From Orthonyx spaldingii (Eukaryota > Chordata > Aves > Passeriformes > Orthonychidae): 64,000 bases of DNA. Below the pieces are notes generated by a model. It searched no databases. It had not been told where the DNA came from and saw only the letters and a program-made list of their open reading frames with translations. Shown here piece after piece: positions 13,501-25,000 of this stretch. The stretch's first letter is position 1. Every line of letters begins with the position of its first letter. A program made the position numbers and the translations under genes. Where the stretch lies: contig VZTJ01000523.1 in the NCBI GenBank assembly GCA_013397795.1, positions 3,906,598-3,970,597 of the forward strand, read 5' to 3'.

Positions 13501-16500
13501 CCACCAATAAATAACATAAGTTATTGGCCAGAAATAAAATAAATCAAAAAATGCTTCAATTCAGCCTTTCTTCTGTATTGGTGGAATTGTACTGAGTGTG
13601 GTACTGTCATTTTCTGTCAGCTTGAGTGTGTGTTTGTAACATGTTTGAAGGTGCTGTGGTATTAGTTGTTCTTATGATACGCAGCATCCCCATTTTTTGG
13701 TTAACTTGCATTTTTTTGCTATTTGACCTCGTGACTTAGCTTACAAACCTTCTTCTTCTGCAGAACAACAGAGCACAGATGAAGGTGGAACTGGTGGTAT
13801 TGATTTCTAAAATTTTCTTTTTCTGTTGTTTTACGCTCACTACTAACCTTTTAAACTTGAGTTCTTCTCAAACTAAGGAAAACCATCTTCTTATAGATCT
13901 TTTCCTGGATCTTGGCCAGCTGTGCAACAAATGTGATCCCTAAGTAGAAAGCTGCCCCCCTCATTTTGGCTATCCCTCCCAGCTAATTCAACTACAGCTT
14001 AAGTCATGGCATCCTGAGGGAATTTTCAGGGAACGGCTATGTGGATTTGGATTTTTAAAGATATATGGATACAGCACAGGGAGAAGAGAAATTCTTAGTG
14101 ACAAGTATTTGAATATAAATTAGTTCAGTAGTCTAAGATTTAGGGGGTTTAAGAGCAATTTCAGGGCCTTTTATTGCTTCCTAATTTGCAAAAAGCACAT
14201 GGCAGAGCTTGGTGTGTTTCCTTCTTGCTTTGTTTTACGAGCAGTTGAAGCAACATTTGCAAAATCAAATTATATTTTGCTGAAACTTTGTGAAAGGGAA
14301 TGGGTCTCTTGTGCAGATTGATACTTCCTCCATGAAGGGTTTTGCAAAATCAGAGCTGTCCCAATTGTCTAAAGATAATTCTATATGTTAAATGCGTTTT
14401 CATTGGATTTCTGGCACTTTTCAGTGCACAGCCTGAGCCATTCATAGAAATGCTTTGGATCACTGATATATATTTTTAATAAGCAAAATCATTTCTTGTA
14501 GCTAGTTTGAGATGAAAACTCTCAGCTGAGACCCAGCTGAATCTGAATCCTGACAGTCTGTGCATGCCCACAGCATTACTAACGCAGTGCAGCTGTCTGT
14601 GACACAGACAAGTGAGACTTGAAAATGCAGTGAGGGTCTGACTGAGTATGATTTAACTACTCTGGCAACACAGCAGAAGCATGTGTATTTTAGTTAACTT
14701 TTCTCTTCCCTTACCCTGCACATCATGAGCCCCTAATTTTCTCCAAAATCAGCCAATTTGACTGGGTTGGTTTACCTGCTTTACATGTGTTCCTTGATAC
14801 ATTTATAAATCCATTTACTGTATCTCACACTAACAAATATGATTTAATCTTGAAACTGGAAAATCACTTTTGCCTTATACGTTTAAGAAAGCACTGGGTT
14901 TTATTCTACTAACAAACACAAAATAATGTTCTTTGCTCTCTCCTGATTTATGTGAGCAGGTGAGGCTTGTCTGTCCTTTTTGTTGTGGAGGAAGATCTTC
15001 AGTGCTGCTAAAGCACATTTAAGATAAAATATCTTCCAATACAAATGCTCCTGATATAATAATTGGTACCTAAACTGTGACTTATGCATCATAAAGTAAC
15101 TATGCAGATAGTTCAGCAACAGTAGATCAATTTGGATAACTTGGCACCAATCTGGAAAAAAATTGCTATGGAGATAAACAGCTAATGCAATGTCCTAGTC
15201 AAACCCTTGTGCACCCACATTGTTTTAAAATTGTGTTTGATTTTATGTTAATGTTTCAAACATGAAGCTGTGATGTGTGGGGTGGATAATGTGGAGCCAT
15301 GAAGGGTTGGTGGATAATGTGGAGCCATGAATGGTTTTACATTTCTCGTATTTATTCCTATTTCAGGGTAATTCTTTTTAACCTTGAGAGCTCATTAGTT
15401 AATTATTATTAAAAATCTACCCAAGCCATGTGGGATACTTAAGTCCAGCTTGGCCTTATACTTGCATAATTTCTGGAAAGACAACAACTACCTTTTATTT
15501 TTTACTCTGAAAAATGACACCGTATGAGCTCTGCTCCATTACATCATTGTGGCTGAATAGTGCACCTTCTCTAACTGCACATCTAGAGCAAATTTCAATG
15601 CAATATTATATCTCCACCATCAAATTCTGTGGCAGATTTGGGATTAAAGCCCTGTTTCTTAAAATGAGAACCATCTGGGGGACTGATTTCAAATATTATA
15701 TTTAATTACTTTAGGACAAAAGGTGTTCTTGTCTATTGTATTGCTGTGCAAAATAATGCAGAATCAGCTATGTCTTCCATGAACTGGGTGTGTCAACAGT
15801 AATATTTAGGAACACTGAGTGACAGAGCAGAAGTTTTGGGTGATGGTGTGCTCTGGAAAGTGAAGCCCCTGGAATGGAACGTTTCCCCGTCCGTCAGCGG
15901 GTCTGTGGGATGTTGAGTGTGATTCATGAGACCGCAGCAGGGATCCTGCTGATGGTGAGATGTAAAAATTGATGAAAGCCCCAGAGTCAAGTGTTACGTT
16001 AATGGCATTGCTGTCAGTGCTACGATGAAACAGGCAGGGTGTGGGTCTGCCAAGAGAAATGGCCAGGCTGTGAAATAAAGCATCGTTGATGACAGTACTG
16101 GTAAAGGGGGTGTTTTAGTGCTGCCTGCTGAGCAGAACTAGAGGTTCAGGTGCATCAGGACTGCATCAGATGTGCTATTAGAATAGGAATGGGGCTGCCA
16201 GAGTCTCTCCTTGCTAAATAAAGAGCTTCCTTGTTCTAGCAGAAATTTGGAAGGAAGTGAGAGTCAACTAATCTTATTTTATGTAGCCTAATGTTATCCA
16301 GCCTCAGGCAGTGCTGCAGCACCCTCTCTCAGTGAAACCTTGTGAGGATTGAAAGCTCCTCACTCTGAGTGATTTTCTTAGGATCCCATGTTTCCCAGTT
16401 CCAAGCCCTGCTGCATGGCAGACATATGCCTTCTTTGGCTCTGCTGCTGCAGTTTGCTTTCCCCCTTCCATTAGAAAAATAGAGAAGTTGGTGTCATGTG

Positions 16501-18984
16501 GGCTGTGTGCTCCTTCCATTGCAAACCCCTTGATGGAGGTTTTCTAACTTTCTCCCAAAGCAGATATTTGAGGTACTTTTTCAAATGATGTTTTGTAAAT
16601 AGCTACATAACCAGACTGACTGGCTCAGGAATATCTTGTCTGTCTTCCAAAGATTTTTTTCCTGGTGAAAAGAGCTTTAAAGTTTGCAGAAGCTGTTCTG
16701 TGAATGAGGTAGGGAAAAAGTTAAGGCCATCTGATGATGCAAATGTATTGATAAAAAAAAATCAGTGACCTCTTTACCTGGGTCCCAGCAGGTGACAGAC
16801 CAAATCTCAGATTTCATGCAAGTGCTGAAGTGCTAAATTGAACCAAGAGGAATTTGTGTGAAGTGTCTCTGTGATGTTTGGAGGCCTTGGGCACAGCTGA
16901 GTTGAAGCAGGAGCCAGGATTTCCTTTTAAGAGCAGACACTAGAGGGTAGCCTTCCCCTTCAAAAACACCCGAATACATGAATTATGACTTTCTTGATTT
17001 TCGTATATAAAACCTCTTAAGGCTGTTTAGTTATCCCAGTTCTCAGACTCCATTCATAAAATGCCCCCCTTTTTTTTTGCTTCTTTTTTGTCTTCTTTTT
17101 GTTGGGAAAGCATCCACTAAGCTCAGATCTTCATTTCTTAACTAGATTCAGTAGATCTCCCCCTCTTCCTCTTATCCCATGGGGACTTTGCTCTTGTTCA
17201 CTGTCACAAGAGCTTCCCATAGGGCTGTCCATAGGAATTCCTATATCCTGGTTTTGGCTGTAAGGGGCTGTTGCAGCATGCTGGCAAAGGGAAAAGATGC
17301 TGCCTCTGTGGTGAGTAGTGTTGCTGTGTCCTTTGGTACTTCTGCACTAACGAGTTCAGATTAATCATCTTTGCTGTCCAGTATGTCATAAAATCAATTA
17401 CTTGTGTTAGATGTATAGAATTTCATGTGTTTGTTGTGCTGGTCTGCACCACTCTGTGTACATTAATGTTTTCTGCTCACTGAGTTTCTATAGTAACAGG
17501 TACATGCTTTTCCAAGGCTTTCACACTCTGGAGTAGTGTTCATCCTGGAAGTACATTATTTGAAATTAAAAAGCAGGTATTTATCTGCCTTGTAATAAAC
17601 TTGCAGTTCTGCCACACAAGATGTGATTTTTATGTGTGTATATGTGTCTGTATACACATACAAAAAAAAAATTATTGCCTCTTGTGGAAGTTTTTTGTCA
17701 AAAGACTTGCAGATTTGATAGGAAACATTAACTTAAGAGTAGCTTTTAGAGAAAAATTGGCAATTTCTAAAATGCAGCAATCTCTGTGAAGCAATCAGAA
17801 ATAGGAATGAATGCTTTCTTGCCTTTCCTCAGGACTTGGTTTTATCTCTTCAAAATAATTTGTTTTCATTTGGATTTATTAACTGCTGATTAAGTAACTG
17901 TTTTTACATATGTATGTGGCAGGAATGAAGAAAGAGATTTTCCAGATTTTATTGTTATTTTCTCTGTCTTGCCAGTCTGGTAACAACACACAACCTCAGT
18001 AGGGGCACAGGGTTTAAAAATCTTAGGGGCATTGGGGCACAGGGTTTAATAATCCCTTGTTTGCTCACAGATGCATAAATCATGGCATGACTCCCCTAAA
18101 CTCTGCCTTTTCTGTGCCTGTCCCAACTGGTGCTAATGGTATGAAGCCTGCTCGAAGAAAAGAAAAATCATTTGTGTTTCTCATTAAACAAAAGCAGAAA
18201 TGGCTTTCAGGATGTATTAGTTGTAGAGTGAGCTCTCAGCAAGGTGTGAAAGGCTCAGTACGAAGGCAAGTTCTGAAGTTACCACTTCTCTCCACAGCCA
18301 GCAAACGCTCGCCCTCCACAGCCAACCTCAAACAGGCAGAGGCTGCCGTGAGCAAACGCCTGTCGTCGTCTGCAGCGCTTTTAAACGCCTCGGACCGAAG
18401 TAAGTGTGGCTGTGTGGCTGCTGGGAGCAGGGCACTGCTGAACTGGGGCTGGGGAGGAGACAGGAGGTGCAGTGAAACTCCTGCCTCCTCCCCTGCTCTG
18501 TGACTCACTTCATGTTTTGATCTCAGATGCATTTCATGCAATTTGTTAATCCAGCTTGACTGTTCAGGGCTTTGACCCAGTTGATGTGATCTCTCTTAGA
18601 GGAGAAGAGCAACGGTAAAAATTGCTGGTTTTTTATTTTTTATTTCTGCAATTCTGTTACTAAAGTCAAATCTCGGTGAATGATTCACAGATAATTTCCC
18701 ATCATCTCTATGGATTTGCATGCCTTAATCCACACCCTAAAATTTCAGCAAAATAGAACAAAAATAAAGTTTGCCTTGTTGTGTTAGACAGCTTCAGTCA
18801 TTCGATTGCCAGTGGGAAGAAAAATACCAACTTAATTTTGACAAGGAGTTGTCCTAATCTATTTGTTAAGATAAATAAAAACTGTTTGTAAGAGCACATA
18901 TTTTAATGTGAGATTTCCTTATGGGGAATCTTCCCAGAGTTTCATAGGAACCTGCCTGTATTGCAGTTATGGAGGTTTTTGCTT

Positions 18985-19015
<31 letters not shown>

Positions 19016-22000
19016 CTAAAATGATGAATAAGCAAAAAACTGTTTAATACAAAAGCAGATTCAACTAGATCTGTGCTGCAGTGTTCTGCCAGTCTGCAGC
19101 CTCTGATCAAACAAACTGTGCTAGAAGAATGCCTGACACAGACACAACTAAAGGTGGTTTTGCTGGTTCATGTTGGAAGGTGATGCAGCAGAAAAATTTG
19201 TGCTCATACACGGTATGCCTGGTGGGGAAATCAGTGACTATATCTATACTGGCAGGGGCTCTGAGTCACTGGAGGCTGCTTGTGATTTTAAATTGTATTT
19301 ATATATTATGTGTCTGCAGGGTTCAGCTCTGGGTATGAGTCAGAAGCAGAGCTGTAAAGTACAAATTAAACCGCTTACAAAGGAAGTCACTAATTATCAG
19401 CTAATTGGGATTGCTTTCAAACTTACTGTCATACCTTGAAATCCTTTGTGAATCCTTAGTCGCTTCAGAGAAAATATTCTTAGGTGTCCTGAAATGCAGC
19501 AAAGTTGGACAAGACTCCAAGTGATCTATATGGTGAGGATGTAGAGGTTAACTTAGAGTGATCCTGTGCTCTCAGTCTGACCCTTGGGGAGAAATGTCTG
19601 TTTGGTAAAAAGATGGGTAAATTCAGAGGAGAAAATAGAGAATGAACCAGATTGCTTCTGGCGTGCATGTGTGCCTGGGAGGGTGAAGGAGCAGAATGTG
19701 GAAATGAGAAGATGATGCTTGTCCTGGATCAGTGGAGTATCTCTGCTTAACACTGTGTTCTGTGTTAATTCTAAGCTCACTCATAGAGAATGTGAGCAAT
19801 TGCCTTTTAATATGGTCATGTATTTTAAAAGGTGTACAAGGATGGCCTCAGTAGGTCAAACAAGAATCTGTTGTGACTGACATCCTGCTGCTGTGATCAA
19901 AAGCATGCAGAAATATAAGAAATAATGCTTTATATAAAGCGATTCTTCCCTGATCCAGTTTTTCTGCTTCTGAAGAATTCAATATTATAAAGTGACTTAA
20001 TCATTCTTCTCTCTCTTAGCAAAGTGGGGCAGGTGTTGGAGGGGACCTCTGGGCTTTTCAGGATAATTAATCCATGCACTTTCACTTTCAGGTACCACAA
20101 AGAGAAGTGCCTCATTAAACAGACTGAATAACAAAGTTCCTCCACATTCCCAGCAGTCAGCACCCAAAGGTTCGCAGGTGGAACAGAAAGGTGCTAGAAA
20201 CCAGTTTGTTTTGAGAATTGGGAGGCAGTAAATGGGATATTTGAAGATGACTTTAAACCATGTCCCAGTTCCATTATAAATGTTTTCACTCAGGCATTCA
20301 TGCAGTCTGTGCACTGTGGCATAAATACCGTTGTGCACATTGCAGTGCCAGATATTGGGTAACTGTCTCTAAACAAGCCTTATTCCTCTGAAAAGTGAAA
20401 GGGTGGGGGGAAGGTAGACAAATGATAGCCAAACCATTTAACTCATGGATGGTTTTAGCTGATTAGTAAAGGCAAAGCATGGGATGGCAATTTAGAAAAT
20501 CATGCATAGAAGTATCTTGTTAAAAATCATCTTCCTTACACTTGGTCTCTAGGAGGAACAGAAAAGAAGAGGAGCACATCTTTGAGTAGAATGAGTAGTA
20601 AACCCAAATCCTCTCCAGAGCTAGAAAAAGTGAAAAAGGAAGAAAAACCAGGTGGTTGTTTCATAAAACTGATTTTTTTTTAAAGCCTTTAAAGTTTGGA
20701 TAGGCTTAATTTCATAATAACTTCGTTTCCCAAGTTCTTAAATTTCTAGGACTCTTTAGTGGCTCTTCAGTTATGCAGTGTTAAAATGATAGAAGTTAAA
20801 TTTTTACTTTTGGACAAAAAAAGAAATCCTCTAAGAAGGCCTTTGTTAAATGACACTGCAAGCAGATAGCATCATGTCTCTCTGCTTAAGAGAGCAATAT
20901 ATTTGAGAGCTGGTAGGTTTAAGTGTCAGAAATGGTAAAAATGTCACTGATCTGTTCACTTCTTAGTCAGATCTTACCTTTGCTTTTTTAAGTTCTCTTT
21001 CATTATTCAGTTTAAAAGCAACTTCTCTGTTCCTGCTACTGGCATAAACCATGTGCATGCAGAAGGAAGAAACCTGTTGTCACTTCAGTCTCTTTTGGTC
21101 TGTGTATTCCCCACTAGGTTACAAATAACCTCTTTCCTAGGAACTCCTCCTAAACTTGAAGAATAGCACCTTCTCTAACATGTTTTCCCCTCTGAGTTAA
21201 CAATTCTGAAACTTTACTTTTTAGCAGCTGTTCCCAACAGTTGAAATTATTTCTACTTCAGAATCTTTCCTGTATGAGAGAGTGATGGTTGCTGTCCATG
21301 TGAATCTGTGTGTGCAGGCAATGCTTGACCATAACTGCTTGCTTTGACTTGCAAGTCTTCTGTTTATTGTGTCAAAATAAACACATTGCAGCCTCTTCTG
21401 CAATCTAGAGAATGTAGCTCTGAAGAGCCCAGTCAAAAACGTCTCATACTTTGACTGGATTCAGCATTCACCTCTGTTGTACACATGCCAGTCCCTGCAC
21501 ATTGAAATGACTTGTACTAAGCAAGGCAAGAACATGAAGTGCAACATAAGAGATTGCAGTGTTTAACCCTTCTGTGCTTCTGGTTTGGATTTCCCTCTCC
21601 ATGACTTCAGTATTGTTCCTGCAAAACCGTTATGATTTGCAACAACGCTCGGTCTTCCTTTGCTTTGTACTTTTTTTGCTTGTCTTTTCCATGATGCAAT
21701 TTCATGTTGGATCCTTTTTGGTTTGTTCCTGTCGTTCAGCTCGTCGCTCCCAGCTCAGTCCCCTGGACAGTAGCGTAATCAGCCGCCTGCTGGCCCCCAC
21801 ACAGGCCTCCCTAGCTAGGAGTAAAAGTGCTGCTGCCTTGTCGGCTGATGGACAGGACCCCTCAGGTAACAGGAGGGCAGCAAAGCCTCAAAGTCTCATG
21901 CAGTTGCTCTTCAAGCAAGCACTTAGATGATAGCTGCTAACTGTGCTACATTTCGGTCTGAATCAGACAGTTCATACATGGTTGTGTGTAATATTACTTA

Positions 22001-25000
22001 CCCAGTATTTTCTGTGGTCATTAATACCCAATTCATGTGCTGTGTTGCATGTTTACTTTACAAAACCATAGAATAATAGTGGCTTTTAAACTCCAGTGCT
22101 GGTTTAGTTGCTCTGCAGAGAACCACATGCTGGTGTTCGTTCTGGGACTTTTGTGTGTGGGTTTTTTAACTGACAGATCTGCATTTGTATCCTCAAATCA
22201 GTCTGGGTAGAATGTCATACTAGGTAATGGAAGGGAAAAAAACCCAAACAAACCTATAATTTCAAAGTGCAAAACCTAAATTTCTTTAGGGGAAGGAACT
22301 CTTGCAGGAACATGACAATAGGATTATCTTAAGATAAGTGCAGGGAACCCTGAGCTGGCTTCGTTCATCTGATTGTAGAAGTCAAGGCATAATAGGAGAA
22401 GAGAGAAACTCTGGCTGACTCAGGCAGTTTTGTACTGGTCCAGACTGAGCTGATATGTCCACGCTGGGGCTCAGTTTAGTACTAGAGCAGGAATTTTCAT
22501 CGTAGGCAAATGATGCATCCCACATGTCCTGAAATTGTTACTGGTTAATTAATAATGCCCCAGTAAATGAATCTCTGGAACCAATGTGGAGTCCTTTCTC
22601 CTCTGTTACCTTACAACTTGTGTTCCAAGTTTTGCTTGTTCCCTCTTGAGTATGTTATGCCATCTTTATTTTTTGTCTTACACCACTTCACTTGGTCCTT
22701 GTTGGTAATGGTGACATTTCCACACTGTTCCCCTTGTCCAATAATCAGTTTTTATTTTTTGGTTTGTAGTCAGTAGTTGCATTTTTACACACCTGTGTAT
22801 GTGCTGCTTTTATTTTACCATGAATACTTCAGTTCATGTCATGTGGAGAAATACCATCTTTTTTGCTCTTACTGTTAGCATGTGACACTCACTATTGCTG
22901 AATTAAAGATATGTTTTTACTTAGAGGTACTTTTTTCATTTCAGTAGAAAAGTACCTGTGCTATAGCACAACCTGTGCACAAACAGAATGCAGGTCTCCT
23001 TGCACAAATGCTGCAAATACAAAAATAAAATGTATTTTCCATAAAGTTACAAAACTAAGTGCTGGCATTTGTCACAATTTATTTGAATTATAGAAGAATC
23101 CAGTATCTAGTTTTAGAGCATTTTTGCATCTGTGTGTGCTTATCTATGATCATGTTAGTGAGAAAAGTAGTAAGACAAAATTTCTTTCAACATCTTATGT
23201 GTGAAGAGATTGTGACACTTCAGGTAGGCAATGTATCATAGTTTAATAGGTGACCTTTTGATAGATTTCTTTTACACCACCTTTGAAAAGAAGGAAGGTT
23301 TCCTCCTTGAGTATAGAGGAAACATGCTTAAAATCTGAACCTGTCATGAAGAAATTGTCAGGAAAGCTGCTAAGCCCTTAAAACTGAAATATTTGTGATC
23401 AAATGCAACTTCACTAAAATTAGAGTAACACTGGTGTACTGCAAATCTGGTCCATTTTTGGAAAAGCATTTTATTTTTATCTACTCCAGACTGCTGCTTT
23501 CAGAGTGGTTTTATTCTTGGTGCTGTTGCTTCCCAAGTACTAATTGTGTGGTGGTGGTGTCTGTCCGTGACCCATTGCACTGTGCACTGCCTGCGGTGTT
23601 TCCCTGTATGGTTTCTAACACACACAATCTCTCTTTCTCTTTTTCTCCCTCTTCCTTCTCTCCTGTTCTTATGCTGTGCACTTGGTTCTCGTTTTGTCTT
23701 GTCAAATTCCTAACTTTTATAGAATCTCACCTCTGTCCTCGTTCAGCTTCAGCCAGTTCCATCAATTCCCCAGTCCCAGCTCCTAAAGTGCCGGTGCGCA
23801 GCCGTAGCATCGACAGGTTGAAGTCCTCTGTATCTTCATCTGATGCAAGTTCACCTGATTCAACCCAGGTTTGTTGAAAACCCACAGGAATTTTCTATTA
23901 ATCTAGGGGGTTGGAACAGCTCAGGATGGGATCCTGTTTCGCCTCTTTGCTGCTGCTTTCAATAAGCATTAATGAAATGTACAATAGCATTGGCTTAAAA
24001 AAATATACAGTATTGAAATCAGATTGGAATTTTATGATAGTTCATCTCTCTTGTATCTTGAAGGCATATGATTTGCTGGTTATAGTTCCAGGAGTTTAAT
24101 TTATGTAAAAATTAAACACAGACCAGGTCTGTGTTTTGGAACATAAAGGAAGTTCAAAGTGCATTTTGTTGAGACCTTGTATGTTGGAATAGCAGCTCCT
24201 CTGTCTGCAATGTATTCTAGAGAGTCAGCAGTATTTTGTTTTTGTGTATCTTCTAGAAATCAGAGACAGAAAAACCATCCCCGGGTTCTGGTTTGAGGCG
24301 CCCTCCCTCACCATCCGTGTCTGCCCGTAGAAGATCCCCCTCTCCTGCTAATTTGGTGAAGCGTCCTCCGTCCCCTTCCGCAGTCAGGTACATGTCCAGG
24401 TTAAACCCCTTCTGCAGTCAGGTATGTGTCCACATTAAACACCTTTTATTCAGCACAAAATAAAGGCTGCTTCCTGTCTCAAGATAGCTGAGCTGTTAGA
24501 ATTTGGATGACCTATGCCATACCTTGTTTTTACAGAAGAAACTTCATTTTGAGTCCAGTTTCCCCTTTCCCACAGTAGGTATGGAGCTTTTACTTCAGCC
24601 TTTTTTGTGCAGACCAAACACACCCTTATTTTGTGTGTAGTCTGTGCACTAAAACCAACAGGAGGCCTGCAAGCTTTTGAATAAACTGATCCACCTGTAT
24701 TAGAGTAGGAAGTTTCTTGGATTGGAATAATGAGGTTCATCCTACATGTGAAGTAAGTGGAGATCTGGGCTAGCAGCCCTGTTTTGGTGTTAGCCCACAA
24801 GTACCAAGTTTGGATGCCCAAGGTGTTTTGGAATCCTGATTTGAGTTTTATGGGGAAGGCACCAGTAGTTTGTGGGTGGATTTCTTTTTAGAAGTGAGGT
24901 ATGTAATATTAACTGAACAAAGGAGACTGCTGTCCTCAGATGCGTGGTTGAGGTTTTCATTGTTAACTCTGAAAAATATTCTTTATTTCAACAGACAGAA

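Larger units (their letters stand above)
13797..18297 (+). other. MAP7D3 intron 6
   Basis: A 4.5-kb intron ending in CTTCTCTCCACAG. It contains a 28-bp tandem duplication (15281-15336) and an imperfect 32-bp-offset duplication near 18002-18050. No exon or RNA gene is supported. Confidence 0.7.
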
